5,849 nucleotides of DNA from Burkholderiales bacterium (lineage in GTDB: Bacteria; Pseudomonadota; Gammaproteobacteria; Burkholderiales; CAIKXV01): the NCBI GenBank assembly GCA_019751575.1, contig JAIENF010000782.1:1-5849 (forward strand), read 5' to 3'. The position numbers and the translations under genes were made by a program. Shown one piece after another: positions 1-5,849 of the stretch. The notes beneath the pieces were generated by a model. It worked only from the letters and a program-made list of their open reading frames with translations, was not told the origin of the DNA and made no database searches. Within the stretch, counting starts at the first letter, position 1. Each line of letters starts with the position of its first letter.

Positions 1-29
1 CCCGATCCAGCAACTGCGACTGCTCTCCG

Positions 30-3000
30 ATGCTCTCACTCGCCCACGGGCTCCGCGTCGAACAACTCTATCAACATGAAGGCCTGGTCGCACTGGATGC
101 CGCCTTCCTGCAATGGCTCGACGCCGCCGATGCCGGACTGGGGGCGCGGCTTCGCTGCGCGCGCGCGGCGCCCGCTGCCCTCGATGCCGGGGCCGAAGCC
201 GCCCTGCTGATCGAACTGTCGCCCTGGGTCGACGACTTCGTCGGCGACCTGTTCGGGATCGGCGATGCCGTCCGTGCGCTGTCGGCGCGACACAATGAAC
301 TTGCCCCGCTGTACGAGTGCAAGCGCCAGTTCGTGCAACGACAGGCCGCGACCAAGGTCAAGCCGGAGGCGCTCGCCGGCTTCGACCCGGCCGCCGCGGC
401 CGCGACGTTGCAGGACTGGTTCGGCGAGCCGTTCGGCGAGCTGGCGTTCGCGCGCCATGTCGCCGCCTGGCAGGGCGACCCGTCGCACGCCGACCGCGTG
501 GTGCTCGCGCTCAACTATGCCGCCTGGGCGCTGACGACGCCCGAAGGTCGACGTCGACATGCAGCCGGCGTGCTGTTCAAGACGCCGCACCGGACCGATC
601 CCCAGCGCCTGGTGCCGGTCGAGACCGACACCGCGGCTGGATACGCAGCGTTCACGCTGGCCGAAGCGCACCAGCGGCATCGCGAAGGATTCGCCCTGAC
701 CGACCAGGGTACCGATCTCGTGGGCGCGCTCGACCAGGCACATTACTGCATCTGGTGCCACCACCAGGGCAAGGATTCCTGTTCGAAGGGACTCAAGGAA
801 AAGCTCAAGGGTGATGCAGCGGAGATCGATGCCCTGCCCGCCGCCGCGCACTTCAAGAAGTCTCCCTTCGCGGTGACGCTGGCCGGCTGCCCGCTCGAGG
901 AGCGGATCTCCGAGTTCCATGAAGTCAAGGCGATGGGCCATGCCATCGGTGCGCTGGCGATGATCGCGATCGACAACCCGATGGTGCCGGCCACGGGCCA
1001 CCGGATCTGCAACGACTGCATGAAGGCCTGCATCTACCAGAAGACCGAGCCGGTCAACATTCCCGAATCGGAGACCCGCACGCTGAAGGATGTGCTGGAG
1101 CTTCCGTGGGGCTTCGAGATCTATTCGCTGCTGACGCGCTGGAACCCGCTCGACATCCGCCGGCCGCTGCCCTGCGCGCCGACCGGCCGCCGCGTGCTGG
1201 TGGTCGGCCTCGGGCCCGCCGGCTTCACGCTGGCGCACCACCTGATGAACGACGGGCACATGGTGGCCGGCATCGACGGGCTCAAGATCGAGCCCCTGCC
1301 GCCACGCTTGTCCGGTGTCGATGGCCATGGTCGTCGCGTGCCTTTCGATCCCGTGGAGGACGTGCACGAACTCTACGAATCGCTCGACGACCGGGTGATG
1401 GCCGGCTTCGGCGGTGTCGCCGAGTACGGCATCACCGTGCGCTGGAACAAGAACTTCCTGAAGGTGATCCGCCTGGTGCTGGAGCGCCGCGGCGCGTTCG
1501 CGATGTTCGGCGGCGTGCGCTTCGGCGGAACGCTCACTGCCGAGGACGCGTTCGACATGGGCTTCGACCATGTGGCGCTCGCCGCCGGCGCCGGCCGGCC
1601 CACGATCCTCGACATGCCCAACGGCCTGGCACGCGGCGTCCGCACCGCCTCCGACTTCCTGATGGCGCTTCAACTGACCGGTGCGGCGAAGGCCGAATCG
1701 ATCGCCAACATGCAGCTGCGGCTCCCGGTGGTCGTGATCGGCGGCGGCCTCACCGCGGTCGACACCGCCACCGAGTCCCTGGCCTACTACCCGGTGCAGG
1801 TCGAGAAGTTCCTGGCCCGCTACGAGACGCTGGTGGCGGAACAGGGAGAGGCGGCGGTACACGCGCGCTGGAACGAAGAAGAGCGTTCGATCGCAGCCGA
1901 GTTCATCGGGCATGCACATGCGATACGCGCCGAGCGGCATGCCGCCGCCGAACAGCGGCGGGCGCCCCGCCTTGCCAGGCTCATCGCGGGCTGGGGCGGC
2001 GTCACGCTTGCCTACCGCAAGCGCCTCGTCGATTCGCCTTCCTACACCCTCAACCATGAAGAGGTACAGAAGGCGCTCGAGGAAGGCATCGTGTTCGCCG
2101 AGGGACTCTCGCCACGGCGCATCGACGTGGACGCCTGGCAGCATGTCGAGTCGATCACCATGACACGGCAGTCGCGGGCCGAGGACGGCCAATGGAGCGA
2201 TGCGGGTGACGTGGTGCTTGCGGCGCGTACCGTGTTGATCGCCGCCGGTACCAACCCGAACACCGTGCTCGCGCGAGAGGACGCGGACACCTTCGTGCTC
2301 GATGGCCGCTACTTCCGCGCCTGCGATGAACAGGGAAACCCGGTGCGCCCTGAACGGTCGATCTCGAAGCCGAAGGCGCCGAATGTGTTCCTTTCCCGGC
2401 GCGACGACGGGCGCTTCATCAGCTTCTTCGGAGACCTCCATCCGTCGTTCTTCGGAAACGTGGTCAAGGCGATGGGCTCTGCCAAGCAGGGATATCCCGC
2501 CGTGTCCCGGGTGCTTGCGGGCCTGCCGGCCAACGGCCAGCCGGACGCGGGGGCCTTCATCGCCCGCCTCAACGAAGAGCTCCGCGCCACGGTGCATGCA
2601 GTGAACCGGCTGACGCCCAACATCATCGAGGTCGTGGCCAAGGCTCCGCGCGCGGCCGCGCGTTTCCAGCCCGGGCAGTTCTACCGCCTGCAGAACTACG
2701 AGATGAATGCCGCGCGCATCGACGGCACCCGACTCGCGATGGAAGGCCTGGCGATGACCGGTGCATGGGTCGACGCGAAGCAGGGCCTCGTGTCGACCAT
2801 CGTGCTCGAGATGGGCGGGTCTTCCGACCTCTGCAAGACGTTGCGCCCCGGCGAGCCGATCGTGCTGATGGGCCCGACGGGAGAGCCGACCGAGATCGCA
2901 GGGGGCGAGACGGTGATGCTGGTCGGCGGTGGCCTGGGCAACGCGGTGCTGTTCTCGATCGGGCAGGCGCTGCGCGCGGCCGGATCGAAGGTCCTCTACT

Positions 3001-3566
3001 TCGCCGGCTACAAGAAGCTGATCGACCGCTACAAGGTGGAAGAGATCGAAGCGGCTGCAGACACCGTGGTCTGGTGCTGCGACGAGGCCCCGGGATTCGA
3101 GCCCGGGCGTCCGCAGGACCGCACGATCAGCGCCAACATCGTCGAGGCGATCGCCGCCTACGCCGACGGTCGCCTGGGCGTGCCGTCCATCCCGGTGGCC
3201 GACGTCGATCGCATCATTGCGATCGGTTCCGACCGCATGATGGCGGCGGTGGGCGCGGCCCGGCACGGCCTGCTTTCGCGGCACCTGAAGGACACGCATC
3301 GCGCCATCGGCTCGATCAATTCCCCGATGCAGTGCATGATGAAGGAGATCTGCGCGCAGTGCCTCCAGCCGCATCGCGACCGCGCGACCGGCCGGATCAC
3401 CTACGTGTTCTCGTGCTTCAACCAGGACCAGTCGCTGGACCAGGTCGATTTTCCGGCACTGAACGAGCGGCTCCGGCAGAACTCGGTGCAGGAGAAGCTC
3501 ACGGCACTGTGGATCAGCCGCTGCCTGGCCCGCCTGGGCAGCCCGCATGCATCCGCGCCGGACTGA
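30..3566 (+). CDS. Large fused iron-sulfur flavoprotein: GltD/NfnB-like module plus NfnA/PyrK-like FNR module, NAD(P)H-dependent
   Basis: This is a predicted cytoplasmic NAD(P)H-linked electron-transfer enzyme of 1178 residues, with no signal peptide or membrane segment. Residues 1-235 match nothing I can name. An iron-sulfur region follows, with C240, C243, C251, C287 (in GCP), C327, C330, C334 and a candidate Glu ligand, E348. Next comes a GltD-like double Rossmann unit: FAD-type GLGPAG at 393-398, NADP-type GGGLTA at 571-576, AAGT at 738-741, and a closing FAD motif around 801-821 (FFGD, then GNVVKAMGSAKQG). A charged, probably helical insert lies at about 591-657. The C-terminal FNR/PyrK-like part has FQPGQFYRL at 879-887, GPTG at 948-951, GGGLGN at 966-971, GSDRMM at 1066-1071, and C1102, C1108, C1111, C1129 for a probable [2Fe-2S] cluster. 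NfnB plus NfnA together are about 750 residues, so this chain is much longer. No Shine-Dalgarno precedes the ATG, and the frame stays open to the window edge, so the start is provisional. The physiological substrates are unknown; bifurcation is only a possibility. Confidence 0.9.
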   Translation: MLSLAHGLRVEQLYQHEGLVALDAAFLQWLDAADAGLGARLRCARAAPAALDAGAEAALLIELSPWVDDFVGDLFGIGDAVRALSARHNELAPLYECKRQFVQRQAATKVKPEALAGFDPAAAAATLQDWFGEPFGELAFARHVAAWQGDPSHADRVVLALNYAAWALTTPEGRRRHAAGVLFKTPHRTDPQRLVPVETDTAAGYAAFTLAEAHQRHREGFALTDQGTDLVGALDQAHYCIWCHHQGKDSCSKGLKEKLKGDAAEIDALPAAAHFKKSPFAVTLAGCPLEERISEFHEVKAMGHAIGALAMIAIDNPMVPATGHRICNDCMKACIYQKTEPVNIPESETRTLKDVLELPWGFEIYSLLTRWNPLDIRRPLPCAPTGRRVLVVGLGPAGFTLAHHLMNDGHMVAGIDGLKIEPLPPRLSGVDGHGRRVPFDPVEDVHELYESLDDRVMAGFGGVAEYGITVRWNKNFLKVIRLVLERRGAFAMFGGVRFGGTLTAEDAFDMGFDHVALAAGAGRPTILDMPNGLARGVRTASDFLMALQLTGAAKAESIANMQLRLPVVVIGGGLTAVDTATESLAYYPVQVEKFLARYETLVAEQGEAAVHARWNEEERSIAAEFIGHAHAIRAERHAAAEQRRAPRLARLIAGWGGVTLAYRKRLVDSPSYTLNHEEVQKALEEGIVFAEGLSPRRIDVDAWQHVESITMTRQSRAEDGQWSDAGDVVLAARTVLIAAGTNPNTVLAREDADTFVLDGRYFRACDEQGNPVRPERSISKPKAPNVFLSRRDDGRFISFFGDLHPSFFGNVVKAMGSAKQGYPAVSRVLAGLPANGQPDAGAFIARLNEELRATVHAVNRLTPNIIEVVAKAPRAAARFQPGQFYRLQNYEMNAARIDGTRLAMEGLAMTGAWVDAKQGLVSTIVLEMGGSSDLCKTLRPGEPIVLMGPTGEPTEIAGGETVMLVGGGLGNAVLFSIGQALRAAGSKVLYFAGYKKLIDRYKVEEIEAAADTVVWCCDEAPGFEPGRPQDRTISANIVEAIAAYADGRLGVPSIPVADVDRIIAIGSDRMMAAVGAARHGLLSRHLKDTHRAIGSINSPMQCMMKEICAQCLQPHRDRATGRITYVFSCFNQDQSLDQVDFPALNERLRQNSVQEKLTALWISRCLARLGSPHASAPD

Positions 3567-3640
3567 ACGGGACGGCGCGAGGTCCGCGACCGGGGCCGCC
3601 TGATCCGTCAGCCGCGCGGGTGGATGGTCCGGTCAGCCGG

Positions 3641-4498
3641 CTATCCGCCCGCCGCCTCGATGGTGTTGACCACGAGCATCGCCACCGTCATCGGTCCGAC
3701 GCCGCCCGGGACCGGGGTCACATGGCCTGCGACCTGCTCGACCGAGTCGAAGTCGATGTCGCCCACCAGCCTGCCGTCGGCCGTGCGGTTGATGCCGACA
3801 TCGAGCACGATCGCGCCCGGCTTGACCATGTCGCCGGTGACGATGCCCGGTCGGCCGACCGCGACAACCAGCACGTCGGCGCGCCGGGTATGCGCGGCGA
3901 GGTCCACCGTCTTGGAGGTGCACAGCGTGACGGTCGCGTCGCGTCCGAGGAGCAGCAGGCCCATCGGCTTGCCGACGGTGTTGCTGCGCCCGACCACCAC
4001 CGCGTCCTTGCCGGCGAGCTTCGCGCCGATCGAGTCGAGCATGCGCATCATGCCGGCCGGGGTGCACGGCGGAAACCGCGTGTGCCCGCTCAGCAGGTCG
4101 CCCCGGTTCAGCGTGTGGAAGCCATCGACATCCTTCGCGGCCTTCACTTCAGCGAGGATCACGGCCTCGTCTAGACCGGCGGGAAGCGGCAACTGCACCA
4201 GGATGCCATGGATGGATGCATCGGCATTCAGGCGACGCACCACGTCAAGCACGTCCGACTGGGACGCCGTGGCAGACATCTCGACCACTTCGGAGTGGAC
4301 GCCGACCGTCGCGCAGGCCTTCACCTTGTTCCGTACATAGGCACGCGAGGCCGGATTGTCGCCCACCAGCACCACTGCCAGCCCCGGCCGCACGCCTCGC
4401 GCTGCCAGTGCATCGACCTTCTGCCTGCATTCCTCGAGCACCTGCGCCGCGAGGGCCTTGCCATCCATCCGCTGTGCGGCCATGTCTGCCCGTTTCAT
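3641..4498 (-). CDS. folD: Bifunctional methylene-tetrahydrofolate dehydrogenase (NADP+) / methenyl-tetrahydrofolate cyclohydrolase FolD
   Basis: FolD interconverts 5,10-methylene-THF, 5,10-methenyl-THF and 10-formyl-THF in the cytoplasm, linking one-carbon supply for purines and formyl-Met to NADPH. The 285-residue length is normal for the family. Visible signatures are VGDNPASRAYVRNK (45-58), ILVQLPLP (99-106), KDVDGFH (122-128), PPCTPAG (143-149), the dinucleotide motif VVVGRSNTVGKPM (167-179) and the C-terminal TPVPGGVGPMT. The catalytic set Y54, K58, Q102 and D125 corresponds to E. coli Y50, K54, Q98 and D121 with a constant offset of four, so the enzyme should be active. The usual Ile in GRSNIVGKP is Thr174 here, a mild change. 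The ATG at 4498 gives the leader MKRAD; a second ATG five codons later (4483) would match the usual N-terminus better. Neither has a convincing ribosome-binding site. The gene ends with TAG, 74 bases from the convergent stop of the flavoprotein gene. It follows the phosphatase gene on the same strand by 107 bases. Confidence 0.97.
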   Translation of the reverse strand: MKRADMAAQRMDGKALAAQVLEECRQKVDALAARGVRPGLAVVLVGDNPASRAYVRNKVKACATVGVHSEVVEMSATASQSDVLDVVRRLNADASIHGILVQLPLPAGLDEAVILAEVKAAKDVDGFHTLNRGDLLSGHTRFPPCTPAGMMRMLDSIGAKLAGKDAVVVGRSNTVGKPMGLLLLGRDATVTLCTSKTVDLAAHTRRADVLVVAVGRPGIVTGDMVKPGAIVLDVGINRTADGRLVGDIDFDSVEQVAGHVTPVPGGVGPMTVAMLVVNTIEAAGG

Positions 4499-4548
4499 CG
4501 TGCTGTTCGACTGGCGCGCACTTTAGTCAAAACGGGAAGCGCCGGCAA

Positions 4549-4585
4549 CCTGCGCACGCTTGCGCCGGATCCACGGCTGCGCAGG
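4549..4585. repeat. Perfect 8-bp inverted repeat in the phosphatase-folD gap
   Basis: The arms CCTGCGCA (4549-4556) and TGCGCAGG (4578-4585) are exact reverse complements separated by 21 bases. Inside them GCCG (4564-4567) can pair with CGGC (4574-4577) around the loop GATCCA, so the RNA could form an extended hairpin with a one-sided 7-base bulge. It sits 20 bases past the stop codon of the phosphatase gene and about 50 bases before folD, reading on the minus strand. The only T run on that strand (four T, 4530-4533) lies about 15 bases beyond the stem, so this is not a textbook intrinsic terminator. It could be a 3'-end stem, a folD leader element or a protein site. In DNA this GC-rich, chance is also possible. 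Confidence 0.45.
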
Positions 4586-4605
4586 CACTGCACCTGCAGA
4601 AGCCT

Positions 4606-5849
4606 TCAGGCGGGCGGCGCCAGCGCGATCACGGCAACCACCCTGCGTCCGTCCTGGTCGAAGCGCAGGCTCTTGCACACCGAGCGCACGAGCTCCAGGC
4701 CGCGCCCTTGCCGGACGGGATCGCTTCTCTTCAGCCGTGCGAGCCGTTCCTCGAGGGACTCGATGTCGAAGCCCGCGCCGGAATCCTCTATCTCCACCTC
4801 GAGGTACTCGCCATCGCCGACCGGTTCGACGGCAGCCTTGACCCAGAGGCTTCCGGACGCAAGCGCAGCCAGCCTTTGCGCCCGGTCCTCCCGGAAGCGC
4901 TCTCGCCCATTGTCCTGCTCCAGCACCGCCGGGTCCATGCCCAGCACGCCATAGTCGAGGGCGTTGCAGAGCAGTTCCGACAGGACGCAGAACACGTTGC
5001 TGCGCAACCGGCGGGGAATGCCCAGCTGTTCCACCAGCCCGCTGATGAACGGTACCAGCGTGATCCTGCGCAGCTGGGCCGGCCCGAGCCGCATCTCGAA
5101 GGCCCAATGCGAGCCGCGCGCCCTGCCCGATGCCGGTGTCGACGCCAGCGCCGGAGGCGGCGCCTCGACCACCGGGTCGGGCAACGGCTCGAGCAGGCAG
5201 TCGACCAGCAGGATCGATGCATCGTCCTCCAGCGTGCTGTTGCCGGTGAAGTCATGCAGGCAGCTGACCACCCGCTCTAGCCGCTGCGCGGACGGGCCAC
5301 GCACGGCTTCGAGTAGTTCGCGGTCTCCGAACCGGTGCTTGCCGTCCTGGCCGAGCGCTTCGGACAGCCCGTCCGACACGACCATCAGCTGCGACTGCTC
5401 GCGATACGAACAGCGCTCCACGGAACTGTCGAAATCGCGCCCGTCCAGGATGCCGAGGGCCATGTGCCGCGAACGCCAGACCCGCTCGAGGCTGCCGTCG
5501 CTGCCGAGCAGCATCACCGGCGGGCACCCGCCGTTCCAGAGCTCGATCACCCGCTCTCGCATGTCGATCGAGGCAGCCACGCACGCGACGAAACGGTCGG
5601 CCGGCATGCAGCTGCGCAGCTTCCGGTTCATCTCGGTGACGATGCTTGCGATGTCGAACCCGCGGTCGGTCATCCGGTGGAACACTTCGCTCACCGGCAG
5701 CACCGAGATCGCAGCCGCCAGCCCATGGCCCGTGCCGTCCGCAAGCAGCACGTTGATCCGGTCATCCGGCGACCGGGCCACGGCAACGACGTCCCCGCTC
5801 AGGTGGTGTGCCGGGGATACCCAGGCACGCATCATCCGGTCGGCGATCG
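4606..5849 (-). CDS. SpoIIE-type PP2C serine phosphatase with C-terminal GHKL ATPase (RsbW-like) domain; 5' end outside the window
   Basis: This gene is partial. The frame is open through the right edge, and the first in-window ATG (5835) lies inside the phosphatase fold, so the true start is beyond the window. Numbering from that ATG, residues 1-215 are a SpoIIE/PP2C phosphatase. Acidic metal-ligand positions are visible at D15 (in LSGD), D33 (in LLADGTGHG), D155 (in VVSDGLSEA) and D204/D205 (in EDDASILLVD). A Pro/Ala-rich linker follows at about 216-242. Residues 243-409 are a GHKL ATPase domain with an N-box at 284-298 (E287, N291), a G1 box DSGAGF (351-356) and a GRGLELV box (377-383). 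There are no membrane segments. Such proteins usually control partner-switching by dephosphorylating an STAS-domain antagonist, while the ATPase domain binds or phosphorylates a partner. In relatives I recall an N-terminal CheY-like receiver domain, which may lie upstream here; that is inference. The gene ends with TGA, 107 bases before folD. No partner genes are in the window. Confidence 0.9.
   Translation of the reverse strand, partial: IADRMMRAWVSPAHHLSGDVVAVARSPDDRINVLLADGTGHGLAAAISVLPVSEVFHRMTDRGFDIASIVTEMNRKLRSCMPADRFVACVAASIDMRERVIELWNGGCPPVMLLGSDGSLERVWRSRHMALGILDGRDFDSSVERCSYREQSQLMVVSDGLSEALGQDGKHRFGDRELLEAVRGPSAQRLERVVSCLHDFTGNSTLEDDASILLVDCLLEPLPDPVVEAPPPALASTPASGRARGSHWAFEMRLGPAQLRRITLVPFISGLVEQLGIPRRLRSNVFCVLSELLCNALDYGVLGMDPAVLEQDNGRERFREDRAQRLAALASGSLWVKAAVEPVGDGEYLEVEIEDSGAGFDIESLEERLARLKRSDPVRQGRGLELVRSVCKSLRFDQDGRRVVAVIALAPPA

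Noticed and set aside
547..558. Perfect 12-bp palindrome GTCGACGTCGAC.
   Set aside because: It lies inside the flavoprotein coding region, is isolated, and is made of common high-GC words; no second copy was seen.
747..761. CIWCH at residues 240-244 matches the CxxCH heme-c attachment motif.
   Set aside because: The protein has no signal peptide for export to the periplasm, where c-type heme is attached, and the cysteines fit the first two ligands of the GltD/NfnB-type iron-sulfur region.
1829..1836. GCTGGTGG, the E. coli Chi sequence (also at 1196-1203).
   Set aside because: Chi octamers are species-specific, and this word is expected by chance in GC-rich coding DNA rich in Leu-Val codons.
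3089..3107. CCCGGG repeated 7 bases apart, able to form a strong hairpin.
   Set aside because: It is internal to the coding region in the FNR-like module and has no T tract or regulatory context.
36..3548. 1170-codon open frame on the minus strand, taken as a possible gene.
   Set aside because: It is exactly in codon register with the well-supported sense gene, shows no domain motif, has the His/Arg/Asp-rich composition of a shadow frame, and is explained by lack of TTA/CTA/TCA codons.
3567..3640. Possible bidirectional terminator between the convergent flavoprotein and folD genes.
   Set aside because: Only short chance stems are present, such as CCGG-TCAG-CCGG near 3630-3641, and there is no T run on either strand.
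2765..4174. 469-codon plus-strand open frame running from the flavoprotein gene into folD.
   Set aside because: It is out of frame with the flavoprotein gene, antisense to folD, rich in Arg and Gly, and without motifs; it is a high-GC artefact.
4502..4530. Possible folD promoter with a TTGACT -35 box (minus strand, 4530-4525).
   Set aside because: At 16-17 bases spacing the -10 candidates (such as AACAGC) match TATAAT poorly, and the start site would fall almost on the start codon.
4216..5280. 354-codon plus-strand open frame opposite folD and the phosphatase gene.
   Set aside because: It spans the ends of two clear minus-strand genes, is in codon register with the phosphatase gene, and has no recognisable protein features.

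Overview
The window is GC-rich and strongly codon-biased. It holds three protein-coding genes that fill almost all of it. The FolD sequence, the absence of TTA/CTA codons in the long first gene, and a SpoIIE-type phosphatase joined to an ATPase domain suggest a high-GC proteobacterium. A betaproteobacterium of the Burkholderiales/Rhodocyclales kind fits best, but that assignment rests on impression, not on a search. I see no rRNA, tRNA, CRISPR array, insertion sequence, integrase or other sign of mobile DNA.

Layout. Positions 30-3566 (+) hold one very large soluble iron-sulfur flavoprotein of 1178 residues. It reads as a single-chain version of the two NfnAB subunits: an N-terminal region of unknown function, a GltD/NfnB-like module with [4Fe-4S] ligands and two Rossmann folds, then an NfnA/PyrK-like ferredoxin-reductase module ending in a [2Fe-2S] cysteine set. 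It converges on folD (3641-4498, -), the bifunctional methylene-tetrahydrofolate dehydrogenase/cyclohydrolase, with 74 bases between the two stop codons. Upstream of folD on the same strand, after a 107-base gap containing a perfect 8-bp inverted repeat, lies the 3' part of a SpoIIE-type PP2C phosphatase with a C-terminal GHKL ATPase domain (4606-5849, -). Its 5' end lies outside the window.

How the genes relate. FolD makes or uses NADPH in one-carbon metabolism. The flavoprotein very likely moves electrons among NAD(P)H, flavins and iron-sulfur carriers. Both touch the NADP pool, but they are on opposite strands and no regulatory link is visible. The phosphatase/ATPase protein belongs to partner-switching signalling and is probably unrelated to folD despite sharing its strand.

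The most interesting item is the fused Nfn-like protein. Its first iron-sulfur region keeps what looks like a seven-Cys plus one-Glu ligand set, but with a long insertion between the third and fourth cysteines. It also carries about 230 N-terminal residues that I cannot assign. The rest of the window looks ordinary.
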